Both the position numbers and the translations under genes were made by a program. This document shows, piece after piece, positions 1 to 8,585 of a DNA stretch of 21,689 nt. The notes below the pieces were generated by a model. That model was given only the letters and a program-made list of their open reading frames with translations, searched no databases and was not told the origin of the DNA. Source of the stretch: JAICIG01 sp035532215 (GTDB taxonomy: Bacteria; Planctomycetota; Planctomycetia; Pirellulales; JAICIG01). Position 1 is the stretch's first letter, and each line of letters begins with the position of its first letter. Where the stretch lies: contig DATKRK010000139.1 in assembly GCA_035532215.1 (NCBI GenBank), forward strand, positions 1 to 21,689, written 5' to 3'.

Positions 1-73
1 CTTCGAGTTCCTTCGTGCGGCGGTCCAGCCGTTCGCAGTTCGCGCATTCGTGTTTCTTCTCGGGCTCCACCAT
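1..73 (-). CDS. IS66-type transposase, N-terminal fragment (cut by window edge)
   Basis: The frame starts at ATG 73-71 and runs off the window after 24 codons. An in-frame TAG four codons upstream makes this start (or the GTG just after it) the most likely one. The visible residues begin MVEPEKKHECANCERLD and then become charged. A CxxC followed by a heptad-like helix is typical of the N-terminus of the large IS66 transposase (TnpC), which carries a leucine-zipper-like segment before its zinc-binding and DDE domains. None of the catalytic part is visible. No clear Shine-Dalgarno sequence is present. The nearby IS66-like terminus supports the call. Confidence 0.5.
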   Translation of the reverse strand, partial: MVEPEKKHECANCERLDRRTKELE

Positions 74-139
74 GACGGCAAAACCCTAATCAATCGCCGC
101 AAAACTACCAAGATCAGTTCAAAACCCGTGAACGCTTAC
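1..139 (-). mobile_element. IS66-family insertion sequence, left end (partial)
   Basis: Read on the minus strand, the element starts at 139 with GTAAGCGTTCACGGG. GTAAGCG is the usual terminal inverted-repeat start of IS66-family elements. A transposase-like reading frame begins 66 bases further in, as expected for an IS66 element whose large transposase gene lies near the end. The end falls exactly inside the sensor gene on the same strand, so the element appears to have inserted there. The rest lies outside the window, so the opposite inverted repeat cannot be checked. The family call rests on the terminal heptamer and on the N-terminal sequence of the encoded protein. Confidence 0.62.
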
Positions 140-733
140 GATCGTTTTGAAGACCAGCGTCAGCAAGAGAATGCAAAAGATCAGCCCTGCCAGTCCGCTG
201 AATTGGAGATAGGCGAAATCCACGCGGCTCACTTCTTGCGGAAATTGATAACCCCGCTGATGCGCTGCGAAAAACGCCGTCACCGCCCCTGCGCAGACCA
301 ACGCCCAGAACACTCCCCAACCGATGCTCGTCAACAATACGGCGATCACGGGCACGGTGACATACCAGGTGGCGGCCGGCGCATTGTGTCCCCCGGTAAA
401 GCAAACGAGCCCCGTGTAAACTGAGAAAGCCACCAGCGCCAGCGTGTTGCCCGCCAGCGTCGGAGAGCGAGCGGCTCGCTGCAAGATCGGCACGCAAACG
501 AGCAGCACTCCCGCCACGGCGATGATCGTCGCGGAGACAGGCGCGCCAATCGCGGAATAAATGCCGCTGAAAACCGGCACCCAAACCATCATCGCGGCGC
601 AAAACGCGAGCACGCGGTTCGCGCGTCGGAGCGTTTCGGGCTCTTGGCGCAACGAAAGCGGGATGAGCCAGTTCCACAACGAGACGAGCGGCAAGGATGT
701 CGCCAGCCGCCTCGTCAGCCGCATTCCAGACAC
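119..733 (-). pseudogene. Six-helix membrane sensor (likely histidine-kinase input domain), truncated by IS66
   Basis: The frame starts at GTG 733, with AAAGG a few bases upstream; ATG 724 is an alternative start. It encodes 204 residues, of which the last six (VSVHGF) come from the IS66 end, leaving 198 native codons (733-140). About six hydrophobic helices are visible, near residues 40-60, 66-84, 94-112, 120-136, 138-157 and 176-197, after a cytoplasmic N-terminus rich in Arg and Leu. The arrangement, with LRRANRVLAF before helix 1 and a TGGHNAPA loop, resembles membrane input domains found ahead of histidine kinases or cyclases. It stops right after the last helix, where a linker and catalytic domain would normally follow. 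The output domain is presumably on the far side of the element. As it stands the product could not signal. The histidine-kinase assignment is inference. Confidence 0.62.
140..147. repeat. Candidate 8-bp target-site duplication of the IS66 element
   Basis: IS66-family elements duplicate 8 bp on insertion. The eight bases next to the GTAAGCG terminus are GATCGTTT on the plus strand. The second copy would lie beyond the other end of the element, outside the window, so only position supports this. Confidence 0.35.
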
Positions 734-1026
734 AGTGACCTTTCATGAATCGGGAGGATCCCCGCTCGCCGCTCGAGGGCATTTCCGCATCTTCGGGCTC
801 GATCCCTAACACAAGCCTAGCACGGGCCCTCCACAAGGGCGAAAAAGCCGGGGGGGCGCCGATTGCACCGAAACGAGCGACAAGTCTGCTGCTCGATTTG
901 CCGATTTTAACGGCTTGCCACGATGGCGACGGTCGTTCCTCGGCCTGGCCCGCGTTGCGCACGATGTGCAAGAGCTTGGGCATCGACTCGGAAAAACCAT
1001 CAGCCCCATCGGCCGGCGGTTCAGGA
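734..1026. other. Intergenic stretch between two minus-strand genes
   Basis: No convincing gene is visible here. Open frames on both strands lack recognisable domains and are extensions of antisense frames. The stretch holds the 3' trailer of the prenyltransferase-repeat gene and the presumed promoter region of the sensor. On the minus strand GTGCTAGGCTTGTG lies about 100 bases upstream of the sensor start and could include a -10-like element, but no matching -35 is obvious. Confidence 0.4.
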
Positions 1027-2643
1027 TCACTTGTTCTTTGCCGGTTCTTCGCCGGCCGCGGCCGAATGCTTGTACAGCGGCATGTGGCGGTAATAGACTT
1101 CCAACGTACATACGGCCAAGGCGGTCATGTAGAGGCGCCCGCCTTGCTGATCGTGGCCTCCGCCGGGGGCCCAACTGCCGGCCTCGTGACCGCTCGTCGA
1201 TTGCAGCGAGACCAGCAAATCGCGCAGGGCGGCGTTCCACTCTTGCCAAGGCCGCCCGCCCATGTGGTGCATGACTTGAGTGCCGTAGTACCAGTAGTAC
1301 ATGGATACGTTGTTGTCGCGAGGCAGGTGCTTCAGCAGCCCCTCGACGCCGTTGTTCAACACCGGATGATTGTGTTTCCAGCCGGAGTACTGGCGGCAGA
1401 GCAAGCCCTCGGCCGTCATGATCGGCGTAGGATGGCCGCCGGGCACATAGCAATACTGGCCGACTCGGGGCGAAACTTGTACCGCATTCAGAAAACGGTT
1501 GGCCTTGACGAACGTTTCTTCAGGGACCTGCAAATAGGCCATCTGCGCGCTGCGCAAGGCCATCATCTGCCAGCCCACCACGCTCAAGTCGCCCCGCTGG
1601 CCCGGGCGGTAACGCCAGCCGCCTTGTCCGTGCTGGGCCGCGACGATGAAATTGACGGCTCTCTGGGCCGGATCGTGCAGAAGCTCGGCCTGCGTCAGTG
1701 CAAAAGCTTCGCACAGGGCGATCGTCGCCTGACCGTGCGCGTACATCGTTCCGCCCCCTGCGCCGCGCAAGTCGCCGTCGCTTTTCTGGTGATCCATCAG
1801 CCAACGCAAGCCGCGAGCCACCGTCAGGTTGTATTCGCCGCGCAAATGCGTCTGGCCCGAGCCGAGAAACGGCAGCAAGGCAAGCGCGGTGCCGGCGGTG
1901 TCGCTGATCATGCCGCGGTCTCCGCACCTTCCGTTGCACTCCCCGGCATGGTGAAAGTCGTGCAGGCTCCAACTGCCGTCGGAATTCTGATGCGCGGCGA
2001 TCCACGCCAGTCCTTGGGCCACGGCCGCTTCGGTCTCGGTCGTGCCTCCCTCGAGCGCGAGCAACTGGCCGCGCAGCCGCGGATCGCGGCCGGCCAGCAC
2101 GGCGCCAGGATTACCCACGGCCGAAGGCAGCGACGGCGCCGCCGCAGGCGTGAACAAATCGTCGGGCGCCTGCTCGATCTGCGGCGAGAAAACGCTCGAC
2201 GCGGCTTCGAACTCGGGCGTTGCCACGGACTCGACAAGGTCGTTGGCCAGCGATGGGGCCAATTCCACCGGTTCCTCGAGAGCGGTCAACTGCGGCGCGT
2301 CCTCCTCGCTGGCCGGCCCGATCCTCGCCGCCAGGACCAGCGGTTCGGGCTCGCTCTCGCCGTCGATGATCCAGGCGCCCAGCACGATTACCAGCACCAT
2401 GTGTACGACGGCGCTCGTCAGAATGCTCGGCGCTTCACGGATTAGCTCCGTGAACGAGGCTGCCAGCGATTCCCACCCGCCGGAACGCTCCAGCCGGGTC
2501 CGGACCCGGCTGGGGCGAACGGCGGCGACAGTGCGATGCTCCCTGTCAGACGACGCTGTGGCAGGCACGGCGCCGCCCGGCCCGGTCGCCGAAGGCGGGG
2601 CGTACGTCGCCTGCAAGCTCGATTTGTCATCTGCCAGAGACAT
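1027..2643 (-). CDS. Membrane-anchored prenyltransferase/squalene-oxidase repeat protein
   Basis: The ATG at 2643 has GGTGG just upstream and gives 538 residues; an in-frame GTG at 2652 would add three. The N-terminal ~70 residues are polar and probably cytoplasmic. One hydrophobic segment (about residues 73-93, SAVVHMVLVIVLGAWII) is followed by an acidic, Pro/Ala-rich linker to about residue 200. The rest is an alpha/alpha-toroid repeat region of the kind shared by squalene cyclases, prenyltransferase beta subunits and thioester-domain proteins. Repeat signatures include GLAWIAAHQNSDGSW, GLRWLMDHQKSDGD, VNFIVAAQHGQGGW and LLVSLQSTSGHEAGSW. No DXDD motif of class II terpene cyclases was noticed, so enzymatic cyclisation is doubtful. 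Proteins of this plan are common in planctomycetes and their role is unknown. The gene is divergent from the MoxR operon across a 288-bp gap. Confidence 0.85.
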   Translation of the reverse strand: MSLADDKSSLQATYAPPSATGPGGAVPATASSDREHRTVAAVRPSRVRTRLERSGGWESLAASFTELIREAPSILTSAVVHMVLVIVLGAWIIDGESEPEPLVLAARIGPASEEDAPQLTALEEPVELAPSLANDLVESVATPEFEAASSVFSPQIEQAPDDLFTPAAAPSLPSAVGNPGAVLAGRDPRLRGQLLALEGGTTETEAAVAQGLAWIAAHQNSDGSWSLHDFHHAGECNGRCGDRGMISDTAGTALALLPFLGSGQTHLRGEYNLTVARGLRWLMDHQKSDGDLRGAGGGTMYAHGQATIALCEAFALTQAELLHDPAQRAVNFIVAAQHGQGGWRYRPGQRGDLSVVGWQMMALRSAQMAYLQVPEETFVKANRFLNAVQVSPRVGQYCYVPGGHPTPIMTAEGLLCRQYSGWKHNHPVLNNGVEGLLKHLPRDNNVSMYYWYYGTQVMHHMGGRPWQEWNAALRDLLVSLQSTSGHEAGSWAPGGGHDQQGGRLYMTALAVCTLEVYYRHMPLYKHSAAAGEEPAKNK

Positions 2644-2931
2644 GTAAGCCACCGTGGAAGCGGAGTTTCCATCTTATCGAGCCGAGTCGCCGGCGGGCAA
2701 CAACGACGCCCCTATGCGGGCGTTCGTTTCTCTGATTTGTTGCTGCGATCGGAAGCCCCTGAGCTTCTCGCCAGTTCTCATCCGGCAACGGTGGCATAAC
2801 CGTCCTGTGATCGTTAGGCTATAGGCATCACCTCAAAAGCCTTGATGGCCGGCAACTCGCCCCCCGCACAAGGGAAGAGCCGGTTTGGAGGCCGGGATCC
2901 AACTTACCATGAACTCGAGCGGAGTTACCGT
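2644..2931. other. Divergent intergenic region (prenyltransferase-repeat gene / MoxR operon)
   Basis: The 288 bp separates two divergently transcribed units and should hold both promoters. On the plus strand TATAGG at 2820-2825 could serve as a -10 element, but the sequence 17 bp upstream is not -35-like. A frame in phase with MoxR runs through part of this stretch from TTG 2842 or ATG 2845, but the internal ATG at 2932 has the better ribosome-binding site. No other gene or strong repeat is visible. Confidence 0.4.
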
Positions 2932-3873
2932 ATGGCGTCAGAGCTCCAGAGCCTGGTTGGCGAACTGGAAGCCAATATTGCCAAAGTAGTGCTGGGTAAA
3001 TCTGATGTCGTTCGGCTCTGCATGGTGGCCTTGCTGGCGGGCGAACACGTGCTGTTGGAGGACGTGCCCGGCGTCGGCAAAACATTGGTAGGCAAAGCTT
3101 TAGCGAAAAGCATCGCGGCCAAGTTCTGCCGGGTGCAGTTTACGCCCGACTTGCTGCCCAGCGATATCGTGGGCAGCAGCGTGTTCAACGCCAAGACGAG
3201 CGAGTTTTTTTTCAGCCCGGGACCGATTTTCGCCAATATCGTCTTGGCCGACGAAATCAATCGCACCACGCCCCGGACCCAAAGCGCCTTGCTGGAGGCG
3301 ATGAGCGACGCCCAGGTGTCGATCGACGGGCAGACGCACCCTCTGCCTCGCCCCTTCATGGTCATCGCGACCCAAAACCCATTCGAATTCGAGGGCACGT
3401 ACCCCTTGCCCGAGAGCCAACTCGACCGGTTTTTGCTGCGGATCAGCGTGGGATATCCCAGCCGCGAGGACGAATTGCAGGTGCTGGCGATTCACCGCGG
3501 CGGCGAGCCGTTGGAGAATCTCTCGCCGGTGATCGAATGCTCGCAGGTATTGGCCTTGCAGCACGCCGTGCGTCAGGTGGCGGTTGACGAGTCGATTTAC
3601 GAATACCTGCTCGACATCGTGGAAGCGACAAGAAACAGCCCCGAGTTGCACGTCGGCGTCAGCACCCGCGGAGCCTTGTGCCTGTACCGCGCCAGCCAAT
3701 CGCTGGCGCTGATCGAGGGCCGCGAATACGTCGTGCCCGACGACGTCAAGCGTCTGGCCGTGCCCGTGCTCGCCCATCGCGTGATCACCAAGGGGTATCT
3801 CCACGGCAGCCAGCGCGGCGCCATCGAGGCCCTGATTCAGCGATTCGTGGACGACGTTCCCGTTCCAGGTTAA
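2932..3873 (+). CDS. MoxR-family AAA+ ATPase
   Basis: Start ATG 2932 is preceded by GGAG seven bases upstream and gives 313 residues, normal for MoxR proteins; an upstream in-frame ATG at 2845 would add 29 unconserved residues. The Walker A motif VPGVGKT has its lysine at about residue 50. Walker B is LADEINR (about 105-111). Sensor 1 lies in IATQNPFEFEGTYPLPE (from about 145), and the C-terminal lid contains STRGALCLYRASQSLAL with its sensor-2 arginine. MoxR proteins are cytoplasmic ATP-driven chaperones that remodel or help assemble partner proteins, often ones with von Willebrand A folds. Here the partner is probably the DUF58 protein five bases downstream. This is the first gene of a four-gene operon. 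The family is certain; the client is inferred. Confidence 0.93.
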   Translation: MASELQSLVGELEANIAKVVLGKSDVVRLCMVALLAGEHVLLEDVPGVGKTLVGKALAKSIAAKFCRVQFTPDLLPSDIVGSSVFNAKTSEFFFSPGPIFANIVLADEINRTTPRTQSALLEAMSDAQVSIDGQTHPLPRPFMVIATQNPFEFEGTYPLPESQLDRFLLRISVGYPSREDELQVLAIHRGGEPLENLSPVIECSQVLALQHAVRQVAVDESIYEYLLDIVEATRNSPELHVGVSTRGALCLYRASQSLALIEGREYVVPDDVKRLAVPVLAHRVITKGYLHGSQRGAIEALIQRFVDDVPVPG

Positions 3874-3878
3874 GCGCG

Positions 3879-5063
3879 ATGCGCCGCTCCCATCAGAACA
3901 TTGCGATCACGCTCGAAGGCTGGCTCTATCTGGGCGTCTCGTGTTTCATCTTGGCGGGGGCCCTGACTCGCCAGATCAATCTATTGATGCTGCTGTTCGG
4001 CATGTTGGCAGGGCCGCTGGTCATCAGTTGGCGATTGGTTAAGAGTACGTTGCGAAAGGTCGAGATCCGTCGAAAGTTGCCTCAATCGGTTTGCGCCGGC
4101 GACTTGTTGATCGTGGAATTGGCGGTCGTCAATCGCCGTTGGCGGTTGGGAAGTTGGTCGGTCAGGGTCGAAGACTCGCTACGGCGCCAAGCGGACGCGG
4201 TCAAGGAGGCCCCGATTCTGGCCCGGGTTCTGATTCCGTATTTGAAGCCGGGCGAGCCCTATACGGCCAGCTACCGCGGGCGTTTGCCGCGCCGGGGCCG
4301 TTACGCATTCGGTCCCTTGCGGCTGTACACCCAGTTTCCTTTGGGATTGCTGCGGTATCGCATGACGATCGATCAGCCTGAGTCGCTCGTCGTCTATCCT
4401 CGCTTGGGAAGGCTGGCGCCCGGTTGGTCTCGGGTACAGCGCTCCTCGGATCTGGGATTGGGCGTTGCCGCGCGGCAACAAGGCTTCGTCGAAGGAGAAT
4501 TCTACGGCCTGCGAGATTGGCGCAGCGGAGACAGCCGGCGCTGGCTGCACTGGCGCACCAGCGCGCGACGGCAAACGCCCGTCGTGCGGCAATTCGAGCA
4601 GCAACGAAACGAAGATCTGGCGATCGTGCTCGAACTCTGGCAGCCGGAGCGTCCGGAAGCCAAGGATCTCGAAACGGTGGAGTTGGCAGTCAGCTTTGCG
4701 GGCACGATTCTGGCCGATCTCTGCCGACGCGGAGGCAAATGGCTTTCGATTTCGACCAGCGGGCCCGAGCCTTGGATGGAAAGCGGTCCGACCTCCACCG
4801 CGCTGCTGCACCAAACCATGCGCCATTTGGCCGAGACCGAGGCCGGGCCGGACGACCATTTGCCCGAAGCGCTCGCCGCGCTGCTGGATCAGGTGCATCC
4901 GGGCACGAGAGTCATCGTGATCGGAACGCGAGCGGTGGATTTGAGCGACACGGCGAGGTTCTCCTGTCTCTGGAATGACCAGCGGCGCCGCGCCTGGCTG
5001 AACAGGATTGAAACATTCGACGCCGGCGGCGAAGAACTCGCCGAATACTTCACTGCCGAATAG
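3879..5063 (+). CDS. DUF58 domain-containing membrane protein
   Basis: ATG 3879 lies five bases after the MoxR stop and gives 394 residues; the in-frame extension upstream is MoxR sequence in another phase. Two hydrophobic segments lie near the N-terminus (about residues 14-30 and 37-54: WLYLGVSCFILAGAL and LLMLLFGMLAGPLVI). A mainly beta region follows. The DUF58 signature GLRDWRSGDSRRWLHWRTSA lies at about 210-229, and a vWA-like domain (EDLAIVLELW onward) follows. DUF58 proteins are usually encoded beside MoxR ATPases and transglutaminases, and the trio is thought to act at the cell envelope, though no reaction is established. The stop codon lies in a 13-bp direct repeat (GAATAGAATGCCG at 5058-5070 and 5075-5087), a small duplication in the gap before the next gene. 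Confidence 0.92.
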   Translation: MRRSHQNIAITLEGWLYLGVSCFILAGALTRQINLLMLLFGMLAGPLVISWRLVKSTLRKVEIRRKLPQSVCAGDLLIVELAVVNRRWRLGSWSVRVEDSLRRQADAVKEAPILARVLIPYLKPGEPYTASYRGRLPRRGRYAFGPLRLYTQFPLGLLRYRMTIDQPESLVVYPRLGRLAPGWSRVQRSSDLGLGVAARQQGFVEGEFYGLRDWRSGDSRRWLHWRTSARRQTPVVRQFEQQRNEDLAIVLELWQPERPEAKDLETVELAVSFAGTILADLCRRGGKWLSISTSGPEPWMESGPTSTALLHQTMRHLAETEAGPDDHLPEALAALLDQVHPGTRVIVIGTRAVDLSDTARFSCLWNDQRRRAWLNRIETFDAGGEELAEYFTAE

Positions 5064-5145
5064 AATGCCGCGGCGAATAGAATGCCGGCGCGGCGATACG
5101 CGATACCATGGCACATTGGCGTCGGGAAGCTCGAGGTTCATAGCG

Positions 5146-7557
5146 ATGCGTCTGGAACGACTTCTGCAAATCAGCATCGCCGTGCTGGTTTCGCTGTCAA
5201 CGCTGCTCTTGGGCATGGGCGAGCGTAATCTGACCTTGCCCGCGGTCGCCATCATCGTGTCGGTCAGTTCGTTGTATCTCACCGATATCAAGGGCTGGCT
5301 GCAACTCAATACCACCGTGACCAACATCGCGGGTCTGGTGGCGCTGGCCGCCACCTACCACGACTGGGACTATTACGCCGGCGAAAGCCAATTGCTCTCG
5401 ATGGCGAATTTATTGATCTACCTGCAGTTCGTGCTGCTGTACCGCAAAAAGAACCAGCGGAACTATTGGCTCTTGATTCTGCTGAGCTTGTTGCAAGTGG
5501 CCGTGGCCTCGGCCTTGAACATGAGCATCTTCTTCGGCGTGTTGCTGTTGATCTATATGTTCATCGGGCTGATTACGCTGGCGCTGTTTTCGATCTATCG
5601 AGAGCATTTCCGGGCCGAGGAGCTGTGGAAGCCTTGGCGAGCGAGCGAAAGCGCCGACGCTGCAAGAGCGACTTCGGAGAGTCCCCGCTGGCCCTTGGCG
5701 GCGCAAGCCGCGGTCTTCGCGGGCTTGCCGCCCGAAGGCCAGGCCGATGCGGGATTGACCTGGGGTTGGGTCGGGCAAATCCTCAAGCTCGGCGTGCTGA
5801 CGGTGATCTTGTCGTGCTTGATGTTCTTCGGGCTGCCGCGAGTGGGCAAGGCCAGCCGCTGGCGAGCGGGCCAGACCCGCGTGCTGCGGACGGTCGGCTT
5901 CTCGGAGAGCGTCACCTTAGGCGAATTGGGCGAAGCCTACCAGAACGACAACGCCTTGATGCAGGTGTGGTTCAAGGAAGACGGCACGGACGAGCCCTAT
6001 CGGGTCGCGGGAGACGTGCCCTTGTTTCGCGGCGCGCTATTGTTCACCTATCACAACGGCCAATGGCATCGCCGCTCGGAACGATTCGAATTCGACCGGC
6101 TGCGTTTGCAGATAACCCCCGAGAGCCAACTGCCGACCGAAACGCCGTTGGTCAAACAGAAGATCGTGTTGCAGCCGCGCGAAGATCAGACCCTGTTCAG
6201 CGTGTTCCCGGTGATCCAGCGCGACACGACCTCGGAAGTCCTCTATTCCCAGGAAAACGAGCAGCTTTATCGCCCTGCGCGCAAACAAGCGGAGCCGTTC
6301 ACTTACGAATTGTATACGTCAGGCTTCCGCGACCATTTGTACTCAATGTTCATTCCCGCGACGCGGTATCCGAACCTGCGGGGTGATGATCACGAGTTGC
6401 TGCAGATGCCGCTCGACGGCGACGGCAACGATATGCTCCCTGGTTTGAGATCCTTGGCGGAGCAGCTCGTGAGCGACATTCCGCCGGCCGATCGCGAACG
6501 CCGAGCTCGAACGCTGGAATTGTATCTTCGCGATGTGACGAAATTTCGCTATTCGCTCACAGGCGTGGAGCGCGACCCGAATCTCGACCCGGTGGAAGAT
6601 TTTCTCACCAAGCACCCGGTGGGCCACTGCGAGTATTTCGCCAGCGCCTTGACGCTCATGCTGCGCAGCGTGAGGATTCCGGCCCGACTGGCGATCGGCT
6701 TCAAGGGGGGCGAGTGGAACGACGCGGGCAAGTATTACCAGGTGCGCGAGCTGCACGCGCACACCTGGGTCGAAGCCTGGATCGGTCCCGAGAATCTGCC
6801 CCCCGCCGTGCGGAATTCGAAGCTGGCCCAGAAAAATGGGGCCTGGCTGATTCTCGATCCGACGCCGATCGGCAGCGACCTCGATCGCTACGAGGTGCTG
6901 GGCCTTTATAGTTGGAAGCAATTCTTGGATTTGTCGCAGTTCCTCTGGTCCAACTACGTTTTGGGCATGGATTCGCAACGCCAGCAAGAGTCGATTTATC
7001 AACCGCTGATCGCACGGATCGAGGAGCAACTCAAGCAATTGGCCGACGAGGAATATCGGCAAGCGCTCTGGGATCGGCTCGGCGAGAAACTCGGCGGCCA
7101 ACAGTTCGGCCTGTCGGCCGGTTGGCTGAGCTGGCAGGGCCTGCTGGTGGCGGCCACCGGGCTGTTGATCGTCGCCGGCGGATATCGCGGCTCGAAACGG
7201 GCGATCAAGCCGGTCCGCGGCTGGGTTCGCAATCGCTGGCGACGCGCGCGAGGACACAGCGGCGCCCGGGTGGAATTCTACGAACGGTTCGAGGCGCTGC
7301 TGGCGCGGCGCCATTGGGTGCGCGGCGCGAGTCAGACGCCTCGCGAGTTCGCCCTGTCGGTCGGGGGGCAATTCGCCGAATCGCCCGCCACCAAACAGGC
7401 GGCCGTGTTGCCGCGGCGGATCGTCGAGACGTTTTATCGCGTCCGATTCGGCGGCCAACGCCTGGACAACTTGGAATCGCAAGCGGTAGAACAGGCGATT
7501 TCCGAGTTGGCCGAAGCCTTGAAGGCGGCCGAGAGCAAGACGGACGCGAGCGCATGA
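5146..7557 (+). CDS. TgpA-like membrane transglutaminase-domain protein
   Basis: ATG 5146 was chosen because the first helix starts a few residues later and GAGG lies about 10 bases upstream. It gives 803 residues; the frame is open upstream to 5008, but that part overlaps DUF58 and has no membrane or domain features. The N-terminal ~200 residues contain several membrane helices (DUF3488/TgpA N-terminal type), with another helix near SWQGLLVAATGLLIVAGG. A large non-cytoplasmic region contains the transglutaminase core with an intact triad: Cys495 in GHCEYFASAL, His539 in HAHTWVEAW and Asp571 in LILDPTP. A DUF4129-like C-terminal tail follows (FYERFEALLARR to about FYRVRFGGQRLD). Family members may cross-link or hydrolyse proteins or peptides at the envelope; the substrate is unknown. 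It shares an ATGA overlap with the next gene, indicating translational coupling. Confidence 0.92.
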   Translation: MRLERLLQISIAVLVSLSTLLLGMGERNLTLPAVAIIVSVSSLYLTDIKGWLQLNTTVTNIAGLVALAATYHDWDYYAGESQLLSMANLLIYLQFVLLYRKKNQRNYWLLILLSLLQVAVASALNMSIFFGVLLLIYMFIGLITLALFSIYREHFRAEELWKPWRASESADAARATSESPRWPLAAQAAVFAGLPPEGQADAGLTWGWVGQILKLGVLTVILSCLMFFGLPRVGKASRWRAGQTRVLRTVGFSESVTLGELGEAYQNDNALMQVWFKEDGTDEPYRVAGDVPLFRGALLFTYHNGQWHRRSERFEFDRLRLQITPESQLPTETPLVKQKIVLQPREDQTLFSVFPVIQRDTTSEVLYSQENEQLYRPARKQAEPFTYELYTSGFRDHLYSMFIPATRYPNLRGDDHELLQMPLDGDGNDMLPGLRSLAEQLVSDIPPADRERRARTLELYLRDVTKFRYSLTGVERDPNLDPVEDFLTKHPVGHCEYFASALTLMLRSVRIPARLAIGFKGGEWNDAGKYYQVRELHAHTWVEAWIGPENLPPAVRNSKLAQKNGAWLILDPTPIGSDLDRYEVLGLYSWKQFLDLSQFLWSNYVLGMDSQRQQESIYQPLIARIEEQLKQLADEEYRQALWDRLGEKLGGQQFGLSAGWLSWQGLLVAATGLLIVAGGYRGSKRAIKPVRGWVRNRWRRARGHSGARVEFYERFEALLARRHWVRGASQTPREFALSVGGQFAESPATKQAAVLPRRIVETFYRVRFGGQRLDNLESQAVEQAISELAEALKAAESKTDASA

Positions 7558-8585
7558 AAATCGGGTTGGTGGGATATCAGGGGTCGGGCAAGAGCACGTT
7601 GTTCGAGTGGTTGACGGGCGTGGATCACGACCCGGCGCAAGCGCACCTGGGGCAGAGCGCGATGGCGCCCGTGCCCGAGCCGCGCGTCGCCGGTTTGTGC
7701 GAAGTGTATCATCCCAAGAAGATCACGCTCGCCGCCTTGGAACTGGTCGACTCTCCCGGCCTCAGCCGCAGCCATGAGGGCAACGCCGCGCGGCTGGGGC
7801 TGATCCGCGAGGCCGGCTGTTTCGTGTTGGTCGTGGCCGGTTTCGGCGGCGCCGATCCGCTGGCCGACCTGGCCAGCTTTCGCGAGGATTTGCTGCTGGC
7901 CGACATGGAAATCGTCTCCGGCCGCATCGAGCGGCTGCGTGAGAGCGTCAAAAAGCCCCGACCCAATCGCGATCAAGAACTGGCGGAACTGACTGCGCTG
8001 GAGCGAGTCTTGGCCGCCATCGAAGCGGGCAAACCTTTGTCTTCGGCCAATATGAGCGAAGACGAATTGAAAGCCACGCGCAGCTTCCGGCTGCTCACCG
8101 AGAAGCCGATGCTGATCATCATCAATGCCGCCGACGACGCCGAGGATTTGGAAAGCCTGTCCCGGCCGGCCTCGGAGGAGCAGCCGCCGATGCTGGCGGT
8201 TCGCGTGGGCCTGGAACGCGAATTGTCGCGAATGAGCGACGCCGATCGCGCCGAATTCGAAGCTGAGATGGGCCTTGCCGGATCGCGGCGCGACGAAGTG
8301 CTGGGGGCGATCCTCGACGCTTCCGGCCAAATGCTCTATTTCACGGCCGGCGAAAAAGAGGTCCGCACTTGGATGTTGCGCAAAGGAGGCACGGCCCTGG
8401 AAGCCGCCGGCAATATCCACACCGATCTGGCCCGCGGCTTCATCCGCGCCGAAACGATGAACTGCGACGATTTGATCCGCCTGGGCAGCGAGCGCGAGGT
8501 CAAAGCCGCCAGCCTCGTGCGGCAGGAGCCAAAGGATTACGTGATCCGCGACGGCGACGTGCTGAACATCAAGTTCAGCGTCTGA
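7554..8585 (+). CDS. Divergent YchF/OLA1-like P-loop NTPase with DUF933 (TGS-like) C-terminus
   Basis: ATG 7554 overlaps the transglutaminase stop (ATGA), giving 343 residues, about 20 fewer than typical YchF. The P-loop is GYQGSGKST (residues 7-15, Lys13). The G3 motif is DSPG (66-69) and the G4-like motif is NAAD at 191-194, where YchF proteins usually have NxxE, the change that gives them ATP preference. YchF-like blocks are clear: PEPRVAGLCEVYHPKKIT, then LLLADMEIVSGRIERL, and a C-terminal DUF933 region (YFTAGEKEVRTWML to DYVIRDGDVLNIKFSV). YchF is normally a ribosome-associated housekeeping ATPase. This copy is divergent and sits in a MoxR/DUF58/transglutaminase operon, so it is probably a paralogue with a different job. 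Nucleotide preference cannot be settled from sequence alone. No strong terminator follows. Confidence 0.85.
   Translation: MKIGLVGYQGSGKSTLFEWLTGVDHDPAQAHLGQSAMAPVPEPRVAGLCEVYHPKKITLAALELVDSPGLSRSHEGNAARLGLIREAGCFVLVVAGFGGADPLADLASFREDLLLADMEIVSGRIERLRESVKKPRPNRDQELAELTALERVLAAIEAGKPLSSANMSEDELKATRSFRLLTEKPMLIIINAADDAEDLESLSRPASEEQPPMLAVRVGLERELSRMSDADRAEFEAEMGLAGSRRDEVLGAILDASGQMLYFTAGEKEVRTWMLRKGGTALEAAGNIHTDLARGFIRAETMNCDDLIRLGSEREVKAASLVRQEPKDYVIRDGDVLNIKFSV

Noticed and set aside
745..2445. A 566-codon plus-strand open frame
   Set aside because: It is antisense to the prenyltransferase-repeat gene, has no recognisable domain, and is rich in Arg, Gln and Ala as expected for a shadow frame in GC-rich DNA.
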